Part shown: positions 27,351-36,728 of the stretch, piece by piece
Layout: every line of letters starts with the position of its first letter
Numbering within the stretch: position 1 is the stretch's first letter
Assembly (NCBI RefSeq): GCF_020567425.1
Contig: NZ_JAJCVJ010000004.1
Span: forward strand, 1 to 64,000
Reading direction: 5' to 3'
DNA: 64,000 nt
DNA from: Salinirubrum litoreum
GTDB taxonomy: Archaea; Halobacteriota; Halobacteria; Halobacteriales; Haloferacaceae
The notes under the pieces: model-generated
The model's database searches: none
Told to the model about the DNA's origin: nothing
The model's input: only the letters and a program-made list of their open reading frames with translations
Program-made: the position numbers and the translations under genes

Positions 27351-27358
27351 GATGATGG
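27351..27358. repeat. Target site duplication, left copy
   Basis: GATGATGG directly before the element; the same eight bases follow it at 28219-28226. The left repeat copy has GATGATGG once, at the matching place, with no insert. Confidence 0.85.
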
Positions 27359-28218
27359 GGCTCTGTTGAAACCCTCAAGTGCTGATAGGACCGGGGTGCG
27401 AGATACAGAGGGTGTATTCAGCACGTCGAATCCGTTTATTTCAGGCACGAATTTCAGAACTATCTGTTAGGAAGTTGGTGCAAGTCGGTCACGAATGAGG
27501 GGTACGTACGAGCCGATCGATACAGTCCGCGGATCGTTCGGATTCAGAGGGAGTACGGTGACACGGGTTTCCGAATCCGTGAATCGGTGTCACCCAGTTC
27601 CTCCTCAAACCAATTTGGATGAAAACTGTCGGAGTACTTGGGTGTACGCAACATTCGTTCAGTATGGGCGATACGCAGAAACAGGGTATGGGCGATACGC
27701 AGAATCGTCCGTTCAACGAGATGCTCGACGCGATCGGCCACATTCAGCGTCGCAAACTGCTTCTCGCGTTACTGACCCACAACCCACAGGACGACGAACC
27801 GGTCGCCATTGTCGAGAACGAATCGGCAGACGAGGAGTTCACACGGCTCGTGGGAATGCAACACGTTCATCTCCCGAAACTGGAGGATTACGGGTTCATC
27901 AGCTGGAATCGTGACGCCAACGAAGTCTCGAAAGGCCCGAACTTCGAGGAGATCCGCCCGCTGCTCGAACTGCTCCGCGGCCACGAGGACGACCTCCCCG
28001 ACGGCTGGCTGTAGCACCCCACCTCGACCGAGACGCCACAGACTACCGGCTGAATCACGGCTCTGGGTGTGAAACCAACCAGCAACTGGTGCTGAATACA
28101 GCTTCTGTATCTATCGCTCTGAGCCACCACCAGATGACGACCGGTCAGTGACCGATACGCGCCCTGTATTCAGCACGGTTCTTGGAATCTATCACCGATT
28201 GAGGATTTCAACAGAGCC
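27359..28218 (+). mobile_element. IS6-like non-autonomous element with passenger gene
   Basis: 860 bases bounded by GGCTCTGTTGAAACCCTCAA at the left and its inverse (one mismatch in 20) at the right, flanked by the 8-bp direct duplication GATGATGG (27351-27358 and 28219-28226). Ends and 8-bp duplication fit IS6-family transposition. No DDE transposase is encoded. The inside holds a 116-codon winged-helix gene. GTATTCAGCACG occurs twice in direct orientation near the ends. The uninterrupted site is visible in the left repeat copy at 20353. Confidence 0.85.
27664..28014 (+). CDS. Winged-helix protein (DUF7344-like) carried by the IS6-like element
   Basis: 116 residues from ATG 27664, or 108 from ATG 27688; the first 24 bases are a tandem duplication (ATGGGCGATACGCAGAA twice), so either start gives MGDTQ. 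FNEMLDAIGHIQRRKLLLALLTHNP and a later helix HLPKLEDYGFISWNRD form the winged helix common in haloarchaeal DUF7344 proteins. The C-terminus ends LRGHEDDLPDGWL. It lies alone between the element's ends and may regulate nearby genes or travel as passenger cargo. Confidence 0.75.
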   Translation: MGDTQKQGMGDTQNRPFNEMLDAIGHIQRRKLLLALLTHNPQDDEPVAIVENESADEEFTRLVGMQHVHLPKLEDYGFISWNRDANEVSKGPNFEEIRPLLELLRGHEDDLPDGWL

Positions 28219-28396
28219 GATGATGGGACTCTCCGACTTGGACGGCACACCTGTCCGCAAGATGCACTCCATCAGGTGGTGCTGTATCCGGGGTCGCGAG
28301 ACAGGGCTGTGGAACGTGAACCACGTCGATGAGACGTACGACCCGGCGTTTCTCGATCGGCTCCAGGCGGCTGCCCACGATGCGACGACGGTCTGA
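28219..28396 (+). pseudogene. Small conserved ORF, right copy, cut off from its start by the IS6-like element
   Basis: From ATG 28220: MMGLSDLDGTPVRKMHSIRW, then GLWNVNHVDETYDPAFLDRL, 58 residues to 28396. The original start (ATG 27337, MTGISMMG) is on the other side of the element. Codons are intact here, including the Trp that is a stop in the left copy, so a 58-residue product could still be made from the inner ATG. The end of the frame marks the end of detectable repeat homology. Confidence 0.55.
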
Positions 28397-28537
28397 GAAG
28401 GCGAGTGAGTGGAGTTCATTCGGTAGTATCCAAGGGGGGAGTACCGCGAACACATCCTGATACCGAGAAACGATACACGAGTCACCGTCAGAGCCACCGT
28501 GGTATCATTTATCTCCCGTGGCGAAGTTGTGGGCCTC

Positions 28538-29839
28538 ATGGCTCGGCTGGTCTTCCTGACCGTTCCGATCGGCAAACGGGACGCCGTCGTCGACGTCCTC
28601 GACGACGAAGAGATCGAGTACACGCTGACCGAAGAGTCGAGTGGCCGGGACTACTCCTGTGCTGTGCACTTTCCCCTGCCGACTGGTGCTGTCGAGCCAG
28701 TGTTGGACCGACTTCGAGACGCCGGAGTGAACGAGCAGGCCGTCACGGTGACAGTCGAGACGGAGTCGATCACCTCTCGTGAGTACGACCGACTCGAAGC
28801 GCGGTTCGCCGAGGACGCCGAGAGTCCCGAGCAGATCGCCAGAGACGAACTCCAGAGTGCTGCTGCGGACCTGGTTCCGGCGTCCATCCCCGTCTACGCC
28901 GGGATGACCATCGTGAGTGCGATCATCGCGACGGCGGGCTTACTACTGGACTCGGCTGCCGTCGTTGTCGGGTCGATGGTGATCGCACCGCTCATCGGGC
29001 CCGCGATGGCGACGAGCGTCGGGACGGTCTTCCGTGATCGCGATCTCTTCCGTGACGGTGTCAAACTGCAACTCATCGGCGCCGCCCTCACGATCGGCGG
29101 GGCAGCCGTCTTTGCGGTTCTCATCAGGGCCGGGAACCTCGTCCCCCCGGGATTGGACCTCCTGTCGATCGCACAGATTCGCGAGCGGTTCCGTCCGGAC
29201 ATCCTGTCACTCGTCGTCGCTCTCGGTTCCGGTGCTGCGGGCGTGATCAGTCTCGCGTCGGGCCTCTCTTCGGCACTGGTCGGCGTCATGATCGCCGTCG
29301 CACTCGTCCCGCCTGCAGCGACGGTCGGGATCGGTCTCGCCTGGGGCAACACCGCACTCGCCGTGGGCTCCGGCGTGTTACTCCTCGTCAACGTCCTGTC
29401 GATCAATCTCGCCGCGCTGGTCGTGCTCTGGTACATGGGCTATCGGCCCGAGAAGTGGTTCCACATCGAGCAGACCCGGAAGATGTTCCTCAAGCGTGTC
29501 GGTGTCCTGCTGGTGAGCATCCTGCTCCTCTCTGCGTTCCTCGGGAGCGTGACGTTCTCTTCGTATCAGACGTCCACCGTCGAACAGTCGATCCAGGACG
29601 ACGTTCGGGAGATTCTCGACGCGCCGGCCTACTCGGAGTTCGTCCTCCTCGAGATCCAGTTCGAGTACGCCGACAATCTGCTCGCGCAGACTCCCTCCCG
29701 GGTCACCATCTTGATCGGGGCGCCGCGAGGGGAGGCACCACCGGCGTTGGGTGACGAGATCGACACCCGTGTCGATCGAATCGCCGGGCGAAACGTCGCC
29801 GTGCAGGTTCGGTATCTGCTCGTCCAGGAACCCGGATAA
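28538..29839 (+). CDS. DUF389 / TIGR00341 family membrane protein
   Basis: 433 residues from ATG 28538; TATCATTTATC about 30 bases upstream suggests a leaderless transcript. An N-terminal soluble domain of about 120 residues precedes six or more helices with the DUF389 core (SAAVVVGSMVIAPLIGPAMA and VGVMIAVALVPPAATVGIGL), then a C-terminal soluble domain. The biochemical function of the family is not established. It is the first clearly chromosomal gene right of the repeat, and a universal stress protein follows 58 bases later. Confidence 0.88.
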   Translation: MARLVFLTVPIGKRDAVVDVLDDEEIEYTLTEESSGRDYSCAVHFPLPTGAVEPVLDRLRDAGVNEQAVTVTVETESITSREYDRLEARFAEDAESPEQIARDELQSAAADLVPASIPVYAGMTIVSAIIATAGLLLDSAAVVVGSMVIAPLIGPAMATSVGTVFRDRDLFRDGVKLQLIGAALTIGGAAVFAVLIRAGNLVPPGLDLLSIAQIRERFRPDILSLVVALGSGAAGVISLASGLSSALVGVMIAVALVPPAATVGIGLAWGNTALAVGSGVLLLVNVLSINLAALVVLWYMGYRPEKWFHIEQTRKMFLKRVGVLLVSILLLSAFLGSVTFSSYQTSTVEQSIQDDVREILDAPAYSEFVLLEIQFEYADNLLAQTPSRVTILIGAPRGEAPPALGDEIDTRVDRIAGRNVAVQVRYLLVQEPG

Positions 29840-29897
29840 CTGCGCTGAGAGTCCAGATTTATCTCGCCAGCGATCGACGGTCAAGGAGAGAGTCGTC

Positions 29898-30755
29898 ATG
29901 TATCGACGTATGCTACTACCGACCGACGGGAGTGAGGTCTCGGCGACCGCTGCTGAAACAGCCGTGACGCTCGCCGCACAGTTCGACGCGGACCTCCACG
30001 TCGTTCACGTCCTCGAGGCCGACCGACCCGCGAGCGACACGGACGGGTCCACCAACCCCGCCCGGAGCGGCGAGCGGGCAGTGCAGGCGGCCGTCGACCT
30101 GGCTACCGCTGCCGGTGTCGAGACGACAGAGCGGATCATCGACCGGAGGGAGCCGATCCACGACGAGATCCTCTCGTATGCCGACAGACACGGTATCGAC
30201 TGTATCGTGATGGGAACTCGGGGACGGAGTGGACTCGACATTCGCCGAGCAGTCCTCGGGAGCGTCACTGAACTGACCCTCCGTGAGTCTCCCGTCCCAG
30301 TCGTGACGGTCCACGAAGAGACCGTCGTCGACTCGGACATCAGTTCGATACTCGTTCCGACCGACGGGAGCGAGTGTGCACACACTGCTGTCGACCATGC
30401 CGGTGATTTGGCGCGAGCGGTCGACGCGACGTTACACATCGTCTACGTCGTCGAGGAGGGACAGGTGCTAGACGGCGACAGGGCTCGCAGACTGCGTGAG
30501 ACCCTCGAAGAGATCGGCGAGACGGCACTGGAGGCCGCCCTCGGGCGAGTCCAGTCTTCGACCTACCTGTCGACCGCAACCGCGATACTGACCGGCCCTC
30601 CGTCTTTCGAGATCGTCAGATACGCAGCGGACCACGACGTCGACTGTATCGTCATGGGCACACACGGCCGGAAGGGAGTACGCCGGATCCTGCTCGGGAG
30701 CGTCACCGAACGTGTGGTTCGCCGTGCCGACGTCCCTGTGATATCCGTGAAGTGA
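29898..30755 (+). CDS. Two-domain universal stress protein
   Basis: 285 residues with two UspA domains. Each begins with a DGS motif (LLPTDGSEVSATA; LVPTDGSECAHTA) and ends with an ATP-loop signature (MGTRGRSGLDIRRAVLGSV; MGTHGRKGVRRILLGSV). Usp proteins bind ATP or AMP and act in stress responses. GGTCAAGGAGAG upstream is a plausible ribosome-binding region. The neighbours on both sides are membrane proteins, a common arrangement for Usp genes in haloarchaea. Confidence 0.93.
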   Translation: MYRRMLLPTDGSEVSATAAETAVTLAAQFDADLHVVHVLEADRPASDTDGSTNPARSGERAVQAAVDLATAAGVETTERIIDRREPIHDEILSYADRHGIDCIVMGTRGRSGLDIRRAVLGSVTELTLRESPVPVVTVHEETVVDSDISSILVPTDGSECAHTAVDHAGDLARAVDATLHIVYVVEEGQVLDGDRARRLRETLEEIGETALEAALGRVQSSTYLSTATAILTGPPSFEIVRYAADHDVDCIVMGTHGRKGVRRILLGSVTERVVRRADVPVISVK

Positions 30756-30797
30756 CCCCGGACGCCGAGAGCCGGTCCGTGCCGAAGCCGACTGCTG

Positions 30798-32846
30798 TCA
30801 CAGTCCCCAGAAGAACGCGATCCCGGCAGTCGTCACGAGCGTCAGAATCAGCTGTAAGGGGGCGCCGACACGGGCGAAGTCGGTGAACTTGTATCCGCCC
30901 GGCCCGTAAACCATGAGGTTCGTCTGGTAGCCGACGGGCGTCAGTAGCGGGGTACTGGCAGCGAAGGTCACGGCCAGCGCGAACGCGAAGGGATTGGCCC
31001 CGAGTTGGCCGGCGACCTCGACCCCGATCGGGAGCAGCAAGACGACGCTGGCCGAGTTACTGATCATCTCCGTGATGATCGCGGTCCCCAAGTAGAACAG
31101 CCCCAGGACCGCGATCACGGGGAAGAGAACGCTGACGGACACGACGAGGTCGGCGATGAGGTCCGCTGTCCCGGAGGCCTCGACCGCGATGCCGAGCGGG
31201 ATGACGCCTGCGACCATGAAGATCACTTCCCAGTCGATAGCCTCGTAGGCGTCTTCGGGCGTGAGGATGCCCGTGAAGAACATCGCCGCGACGCCGGTCA
31301 GCGCACTCACCATGAGCGTGAGGACGTCCAGTGCGGCGAGTCCGAGCGCACCGGCGAGGATGCCCAGCGCGACGGGGATCTTCGATCGGTCGAAGTCCTC
31401 CCACCGGTCCTCGCCGGCGATGGCGACGTTCACGTCTCTCGCGATGCGATCGAGTACCTGATCGGGGGCCTGGACGAGGATGACGTCGCCGGCCTGCAGG
31501 CGGACCTCCCGGAGACGCTGCCGGATCACCTCGTCGCCACGCCGGATCGCCAGCACCGTGACGTCGTAGTCGTTCTCGAAGTCTGTGAGGGCGCTGCGCC
31601 GGGTCGACCAGGCACCGGGCAGCAGGACGACCTCGGTCAGTTCGATCTCCTCGTCTGGGGTCTCCTCGGTCGTCTCTTCTGTCGTCTCGTCTGGAGCTTC
31701 CTCCTCGCCTTCGTCGGGGGTCTCCTCTGTCGTTTCACTGGCCGTCTCGCCGTCTGTGAGCGCACCGTCGTCCCCGGTCTCCGCGGCAGCGACCGCCCCC
31801 GCGCCGTGACGCGCTGGCGAGAACCCCGGCGGGAGGGCCGCGTCGTCGTCTGCGGCCGCCTCGATGACCTCCGGTAACAACTGGAGGTCCTCCTGTTCGA
31901 GAATCTCCTGGAGGGTCTCCTGGTCGGCCCTGACAGAGAGGACGTCGCCGGCCTCGATCCGTTCCGATGCGAGTCCGCGGGCGAGCGTCCGCGTGCCACG
32001 GACGATCTGAAACACGTCCAAGTCGAGGTCCTCCTCGCTCAGTTCCCTGACCCGCGACCCGACGAGCGAGGAGTCTTCCATGACGACGACGTCAGTGAGA
32101 TAGTCGTTCATCCCGAACGCGTCGGTGGGCGAGTCTGCGGGTTCGATCCGTGCGGGCGTGAGGTACCGGCCGACGGTGAGCAGGTACACGATCCCCACGA
32201 GCAGGACGATCGCACCCAGTTGTGTGAACTCGAGCAGGGCGAACGGCTCCGCGTCGGGCCCGCCGACCTGGACCCACACCTCGCTCGCCAGGAGGTTCGT
32301 GATCGTCCCGACGACGGTGAGCATCCCGCCGAGCATCGAGGCGAACGAGAGCGGGATCAGCAGCTTCGAGGGCGACGTCTTCGTCTGGCGGGCGAGGTTC
32401 ATGATCGCCGGGATCAACACGGCGACGACCGAGACGTTGCTGACGACCCCACCCGGCGGCCCGGAGAGCGTGACCGTGGCCAGCAACTGTCGGAACTCGT
32501 TGTCGCCGGCGAACGCGATCAGTTTCCGCGTGAGAATCTGAATGACGCCGGTTCGTCGGACACCTTCGCTCAGGACGAACATCGCTAGGACGGTGAGCGT
32601 GGCGGGGTTAGAGAAACCAGAGACCCCCTGTGCCGGTGACACGCCGGTCCACTCGCCGAGGAGGACGAGCGTGACCACGAGACCGACCGCAGTGGCGTCG
32701 ATCGGAACCGGCTGGGTGACGAAGAGGACGAAGACGACCGCGATGATCGCCAACACGACGATCACGTCGAGTGACACAGGTAGTTGTACTGGCGGGAGCT
32801 GAAGCGGCCACCCGACCCCTGGAGCGAAGACTGAGAACGGACTCAT
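30798..32846 (-). CDS. SLC13/DASS-type transporter with two TrkA-C domains
   Basis: 682 residues. Helices with VIVVLAIIAVVFVLFV and GFSNPATLTVLAMFVLSEG, and VGTITNLLASEVW, form the first half of a citrate/SLC13-type permease. Two RCK C-terminal (TrkA-C) domains follow, one ending DVLSVRADQETLQEIL and one with AGDVILVQAPDQVLDRIA. They are separated by a Glu/Thr-repeat linker. The second half of the permease includes SNSASVVLLLPIGVEVA. Probable sulfate, phosphate or dicarboxylate uptake; the substrate cannot be told. Confidence 0.88.
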   Translation of the reverse strand: MSPFSVFAPGVGWPLQLPPVQLPVSLDVIVVLAIIAVVFVLFVTQPVPIDATAVGLVVTLVLLGEWTGVSPAQGVSGFSNPATLTVLAMFVLSEGVRRTGVIQILTRKLIAFAGDNEFRQLLATVTLSGPPGGVVSNVSVVAVLIPAIMNLARQTKTSPSKLLIPLSFASMLGGMLTVVGTITNLLASEVWVQVGGPDAEPFALLEFTQLGAIVLLVGIVYLLTVGRYLTPARIEPADSPTDAFGMNDYLTDVVVMEDSSLVGSRVRELSEEDLDLDVFQIVRGTRTLARGLASERIEAGDVLSVRADQETLQEILEQEDLQLLPEVIEAAADDDAALPPGFSPARHGAGAVAAAETGDDGALTDGETASETTEETPDEGEEEAPDETTEETTEETPDEEIELTEVVLLPGAWSTRRSALTDFENDYDVTVLAIRRGDEVIRQRLREVRLQAGDVILVQAPDQVLDRIARDVNVAIAGEDRWEDFDRSKIPVALGILAGALGLAALDVLTLMVSALTGVAAMFFTGILTPEDAYEAIDWEVIFMVAGVIPLGIAVEASGTADLIADLVVSVSVLFPVIAVLGLFYLGTAIITEMISNSASVVLLLPIGVEVAGQLGANPFAFALAVTFAASTPLLTPVGYQTNLMVYGPGGYKFTDFARVGAPLQLILTLVTTAGIAFFWGL

Positions 32847-33053
32847 CGATTCTTAGTCGCCCGACATTGTTCAGATGATTACATAGAATTTTGGGCTGTG
32901 CAGAGCCGGTCGACTGCCCGTTCGAGAGTAGAAGAGCCAGCGCACCGCCGAGGGACCCCCGTCGACGGGACGACCGGTGTGGAGACACGGTTCGAGGGCG
33001 AATCGGCGACGGGCCGGCGTCGACGGTTATCCGGTGTGCTTATTGAGTACAAG

Positions 33054-33070
33054 TTACCACTAACTGGTAA
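33054..33070. promoter_or_regulatory. Inverted repeat upstream of the glycosyltransferase gene
   Basis: TTACCA-CTAAC-TGGTAA, a perfect six-base dyad 70 bases before the start codon, in a short AT-rich stretch of an otherwise GC-rich gap. It could be an operator. Nothing else is visible in 32847-33140. Confidence 0.35.
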
Positions 33071-33140
33071 TGTCACTCGTTAGCATACGAGCACGGTCTG
33101 CGACAGCGATCGATCGGCCCTCCGGGAGCCGTGACCCGCG

Positions 33141-35309
33141 ATGAGTAGCCGGGTCGAGTCCTGGCCGGAACACAGCTTCTTCCCGGAGCGTCTCTACACG
33201 GCCGCCTGGGCACTCTCGCTGGTCGTCACGCTCGTCGGGACCGTCGGCGTCGGCCTCGGTCCGGAGACCCGACCGACCGGGTACGCACTCCTCGCGACGG
33301 GTGGCGGTGCCCTCGCGCTCTTCTCGCTGTCGGCGGAGATCCGCCGGACGGTCGGCCGAGAGGCGAGCAGCGGACTTCGCCTCGCTATCGTCGGCGTCGG
33401 TGGGCTCGCGTTCGTCAGTGGCGTCGCGTTCGCCGCGGGCGTGTTACCCGGGACCGCCGCCGCGCCGCTCACGGTCCGGTTGCTGATACTCGCGACCGCG
33501 TTCCAGGCGCTCCTCGTCAGCGTCGACATCCGCCCGGCCAGGCCCACGCTCCGTGCCCGCGTGGCGGTGTTGCTCATGAGCCACGGGGCGATCTTCGCCG
33601 GCTCGGTGCTCACGTTCCCGGGCGGGCCGACCGTCCCGCGAGCGGGACTGCTGCTGTACGCCGGTGGGTTCGGCGTCCTCCTGCTCAACGCGTTCTGGGC
33701 ACGGACGCTCTCCTCGGGGACGGTCCCGCCCGAACCCGAGACGGATCGCCGCCGCTGGGAGGGGGTGCTCCTCGGTGCGATCGTCGTCGGGGTCCTCGGC
33801 GCGACCGCGATGGTCCTCACCACACAGACCGGGACGCTGGGGCTCCGCACGCCTCTCACCCAGTTGTTCGCGACGGTGACCGGTGCGGCGGCGGCCGTCG
33901 CACTCGCGACGCTCGGCGTGCCACAGTCCGCCCCGCTCGCACTCGGGTGGCTCGACAGCCCCGCCGTGACCGTGAGCCAGCACGTCTCGACGCTGTTCGT
34001 CGTCGTAAACGGCTTCGTACTCGGCATCTTCGTCGCGGCTCCGGGACTCCTCGGGCCGGTGTTCCGCGTCTTCCTCGCCGCCCTCCTCGTCGGCGTGGTG
34101 TTGAACTACGCGATGCTCCTGTACGCACGGCGTCGTGATCCGGATGCCGACCCCACAGACCCCACGACCGCACTCGCAGACGCAGGGGTCACGGTGGTCG
34201 TCACGGGCGCGAACGAGGTCGACGCCCTCTCCGCGTCGCTCCGCGAGAACGTGGCCGCACTCGATCCGTTGCCGTTCCTCCTCGTTCCGGCGGCCAGATC
34301 GTCGGACGGCACACAGGAGGTCATGCAGGCAGTCCGTGAGGACCACCCCGACCGGATCAGGGTCGTGGAGGGCACCGGCGGGTCGAAGGCCGGCGACCTG
34401 AACCAGGTGTGGGAGCACGTCGAGACACCGTACGTCCTGCTGCTCGACGCCGACGAGACGGTCGGCGCGTCGTTCGTCACCCGCGCCCTCCGCGTGCTGT
34501 CGGCCCGCCCGGACGTCGGCATCGTCCAGGGCCGGAAGTACGCCACCTACCCGGACGCCTCGCGACTGTCCCGATTCGTCAGCGCGGAGCGCCAGCACAG
34601 TACGTGGCTCGACCACCCCTTCGACGCCGACGTTCTCGCGGCGGCCCACTTCGCCGGGTCGGCCGCGGTCCTCCAGCGCGAGGTGCTTCCGGACGTGGAC
34701 GGCTTCGCGTCCGACCTCCTCACCGAAGACATCGACCTGACGATCCGGCTGTACCTCCAGACCGACTGGGACGTGGTGTACGTCCCCGAGATGGGTGCCC
34801 GCGAACTGCTCCCGGGGTCGTGGACGTCGCTACTGCGACAGCGGGAACGCTGGGCCCGTGGCTGGGCACAGGTCGCCGGTCGCCACCTCGGCGACGTCGT
34901 CCGATCGTGGCGGGCACTCGGGCTCCGCCGCACCGCCGGACTGTCGTGGCTCCTGCTCCTCGCGGTGAGCGCACCGCTGTACGTCATCTTTCCCGCGCTC
35001 GTGGTCCCGACCGTCGCACTCGACGCCTCGCTCCAACTCTCCCTGCCGGTGGCTGCGGCGTTCGCCGTCTTCCTCCTCCCCGAGCGTGCCATCTCCTTCG
35101 CGTACGCGGTCTTCCGCGACCCGGACATCCCGGCGTCGACGTCGCTCCGGCGCATCGTCGAGACGGTCGCGGCGGCCTACCTGTGGATCGCGTTCGGGTG
35201 GCTAGTCCAACTGCACTCGCTGTACCTCCAGTTCGCCGGTGCCCCGCAGACGTGGACGGTGACCCGGAAGTCGCGGCCGCCGGTAGCGTCGCCGCCAGAT
35301 GACGACTGA
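33141..35309 (+). CDS. Membrane family 2 glycosyltransferase (cellulose-synthase-like)
   Basis: 722 residues. About nine N-terminal helices (residues 15-330) precede a cytosolic GT2 domain: nucleotide-binding start VTVVVTGANEVDALS, DxD-type YVLLLDADETVG, acceptor Asp in LLTEDIDLTIRLY and the processive-enzyme motif QRERWARGW. More helices follow. The last motif, Q(Q/R)xRW, suggests chain-forming synthesis of an exported polysaccharide. It stands alone between two transporters, so the product cannot be guessed from context. Confidence 0.88.
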   Translation: MSSRVESWPEHSFFPERLYTAAWALSLVVTLVGTVGVGLGPETRPTGYALLATGGGALALFSLSAEIRRTVGREASSGLRLAIVGVGGLAFVSGVAFAAGVLPGTAAAPLTVRLLILATAFQALLVSVDIRPARPTLRARVAVLLMSHGAIFAGSVLTFPGGPTVPRAGLLLYAGGFGVLLLNAFWARTLSSGTVPPEPETDRRRWEGVLLGAIVVGVLGATAMVLTTQTGTLGLRTPLTQLFATVTGAAAAVALATLGVPQSAPLALGWLDSPAVTVSQHVSTLFVVVNGFVLGIFVAAPGLLGPVFRVFLAALLVGVVLNYAMLLYARRRDPDADPTDPTTALADAGVTVVVTGANEVDALSASLRENVAALDPLPFLLVPAARSSDGTQEVMQAVREDHPDRIRVVEGTGGSKAGDLNQVWEHVETPYVLLLDADETVGASFVTRALRVLSARPDVGIVQGRKYATYPDASRLSRFVSAERQHSTWLDHPFDADVLAAAHFAGSAAVLQREVLPDVDGFASDLLTEDIDLTIRLYLQTDWDVVYVPEMGARELLPGSWTSLLRQRERWARGWAQVAGRHLGDVVRSWRALGLRRTAGLSWLLLLAVSAPLYVIFPALVVPTVALDASLQLSLPVAAAFAVFLLPERAISFAYAVFRDPDIPASTSLRRIVETVAAAYLWIAFGWLVQLHSLYLQFAGAPQTWTVTRKSRPPVASPPDDD

Positions 35310-35359
35310 GTCGACCGCCGCCCTCCCGACGACACGAGGCGGAGACGATGCAGACGGCC

Positions 35360-36724
35360 TCAGTCGGACGACACCGGTTCCTCCTCGCGTCGTCGCGCCA
35401 AGATGACCCCGAGTGCGCCCTCGCGGTCGGTCCGACTGCGACCGTACAGCAGGTACCAGCCGACGCCGCCGACGATGATCCCGGCCGCGCCGAGAATCGG
35501 GAGCGTGCCCATCTGCGTGAGCAGGGCGAACCCACCGATCACGCCGGCGATCTGGAGATACGGGTAGGCCGGTGCCCGGAACGAGGGATCGTAGGAGTCG
35601 ACCCCGCTCCTGCGGAAGACGATCAAGGCGACGTTGACGATGGCGAACACGAGAATCTGGAACGCGCTCGCCAGTTTCGCCAGTTCGACGACCGGGACGA
35701 ACGCGATCAGCGCGGCGAGGAGGCCACCGGTCAGCAGGATGGCGTTCCGAGGCGTCTTGAACCGTCTGCTGACTCGTGCGAGGCGCTGGGGTGCCAACGA
35801 GTCACGGCTCATCGCCAGTGGAAACCGCGAGGACGCGAGCACGCCGGCGTTCGCCATGCTCGTCAGTGCCAACACCGCGACCAGCGAGACGGCGACGACG
35901 CCGAACCCTGCGAACAGTTGGCCCGCGCCGTCGGCCATCGGCGTCAGCGAGGGGCCGCCGTTCGGTCCGGTCGTGGACAGCGGTTCGGGGTCGTTGAGGC
36001 CGACGACCGCCGCGACGACCAGCGCGTACAGCACCAGCATGATCCCCATCGAGACGAGGATCCCGAGCGGCAGGTTGCGGTCGGGGTTCTGCACCTCCTC
36101 GGCGACGCTGGCGATCTTGGTCACCCCGGCGTACGAGACGAAGACGAACGCCGCCGCGGTGACGATGCCGTCCGGTCCCTCGCTGGCGAACGGCTGAAAG
36201 CGCGCAGACTCGACGGCGAAGCCCGCATTGAGGACGTACGCCGCCAGCGCGACGACGACCGCAGTGACGATGACCGCCTGTGCCTTCCCGCTCTGTTTCG
36301 TCCCGACGATGTTGAGCACGACGATGAGTACGGCGAGTCCGAGTGCGACGACCTTCACCAGTCCGCCCGACAGCGGCACGAGCAACAGGAGGTACGCGCC
36401 GAGCCCGACCAGCGCGAAGGAACTCTTGAAGACGAGCGAGAACCACGCACCGATTCCGGCGACGGTGCCGAACAGCGGCCCCATCGCGCGGTCGATGTAG
36501 AGGTACGTGCCGCCGGATTCCGGCATCGCGGTCGCCATCTCGGCTTTCGACAGCGCCGCCGGCAGGACCACGAGGCCGGCGAGGACGTACGCGACGATCA
36601 CCGCCGGCCCGGCCTTCGTGAGACCCAGTGCGGGGAGAACGAAGATGCCGCTCCCGATCATCGCGCCCATGCTGATCGTGATCGTCGCGTACAGGCCCAG
36701 GTCGCGTTCCAGATCCTCGCTCAT
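35360..36724 (-). CDS. APC-superfamily amino acid permease
   Basis: 454 residues, 12 hydrophobic segments, opening SEDLERDLGLYATITISMGAMIG...GSGIFVLP, the substrate-binding unwound helix 1 of APC transporters. MPESGGTYLYIDRAMGPLFG and VSYAGVTKIASVAEEVQNPDR are further family motifs. It probably imports an amino acid with protons or sodium. The stress-protein gene lies directly upstream of its start region's neighbour on the same strand (gap five bases), so the pair is likely one operon. Confidence 0.93.
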   Translation of the reverse strand: MSEDLERDLGLYATITISMGAMIGSGIFVLPALGLTKAGPAVIVAYVLAGLVVLPAALSKAEMATAMPESGGTYLYIDRAMGPLFGTVAGIGAWFSLVFKSSFALVGLGAYLLLLVPLSGGLVKVVALGLAVLIVVLNIVGTKQSGKAQAVIVTAVVVALAAYVLNAGFAVESARFQPFASEGPDGIVTAAAFVFVSYAGVTKIASVAEEVQNPDRNLPLGILVSMGIMLVLYALVVAAVVGLNDPEPLSTTGPNGGPSLTPMADGAGQLFAGFGVVAVSLVAVLALTSMANAGVLASSRFPLAMSRDSLAPQRLARVSRRFKTPRNAILLTGGLLAALIAFVPVVELAKLASAFQILVFAIVNVALIVFRRSGVDSYDPSFRAPAYPYLQIAGVIGGFALLTQMGTLPILGAAGIIVGGVGWYLLYGRSRTDREGALGVILARRREEEPVSSD

Positions 36725-36728
36725 ACGA

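Larger units (their letters stand above)
26578..27358 (+). repeat. Diverged direct repeat, right copy, first part
   Basis: Homologous to 19578-20366 in the same orientation, offset close to 7000 bases at the left edge. It continues after the inserted element at 28219. No gene is supported within it apart from the decayed VirD4 end (26588-26705) and the start of the small ORF (27337-27358). Confidence 0.85.

Noticed and set aside
28148-28396. 82-residue ORF starting inside the IS6-like element
   Set aside because: The first 24 codons come from the element's right end; only the part from 28220 is shared with the other repeat copy.
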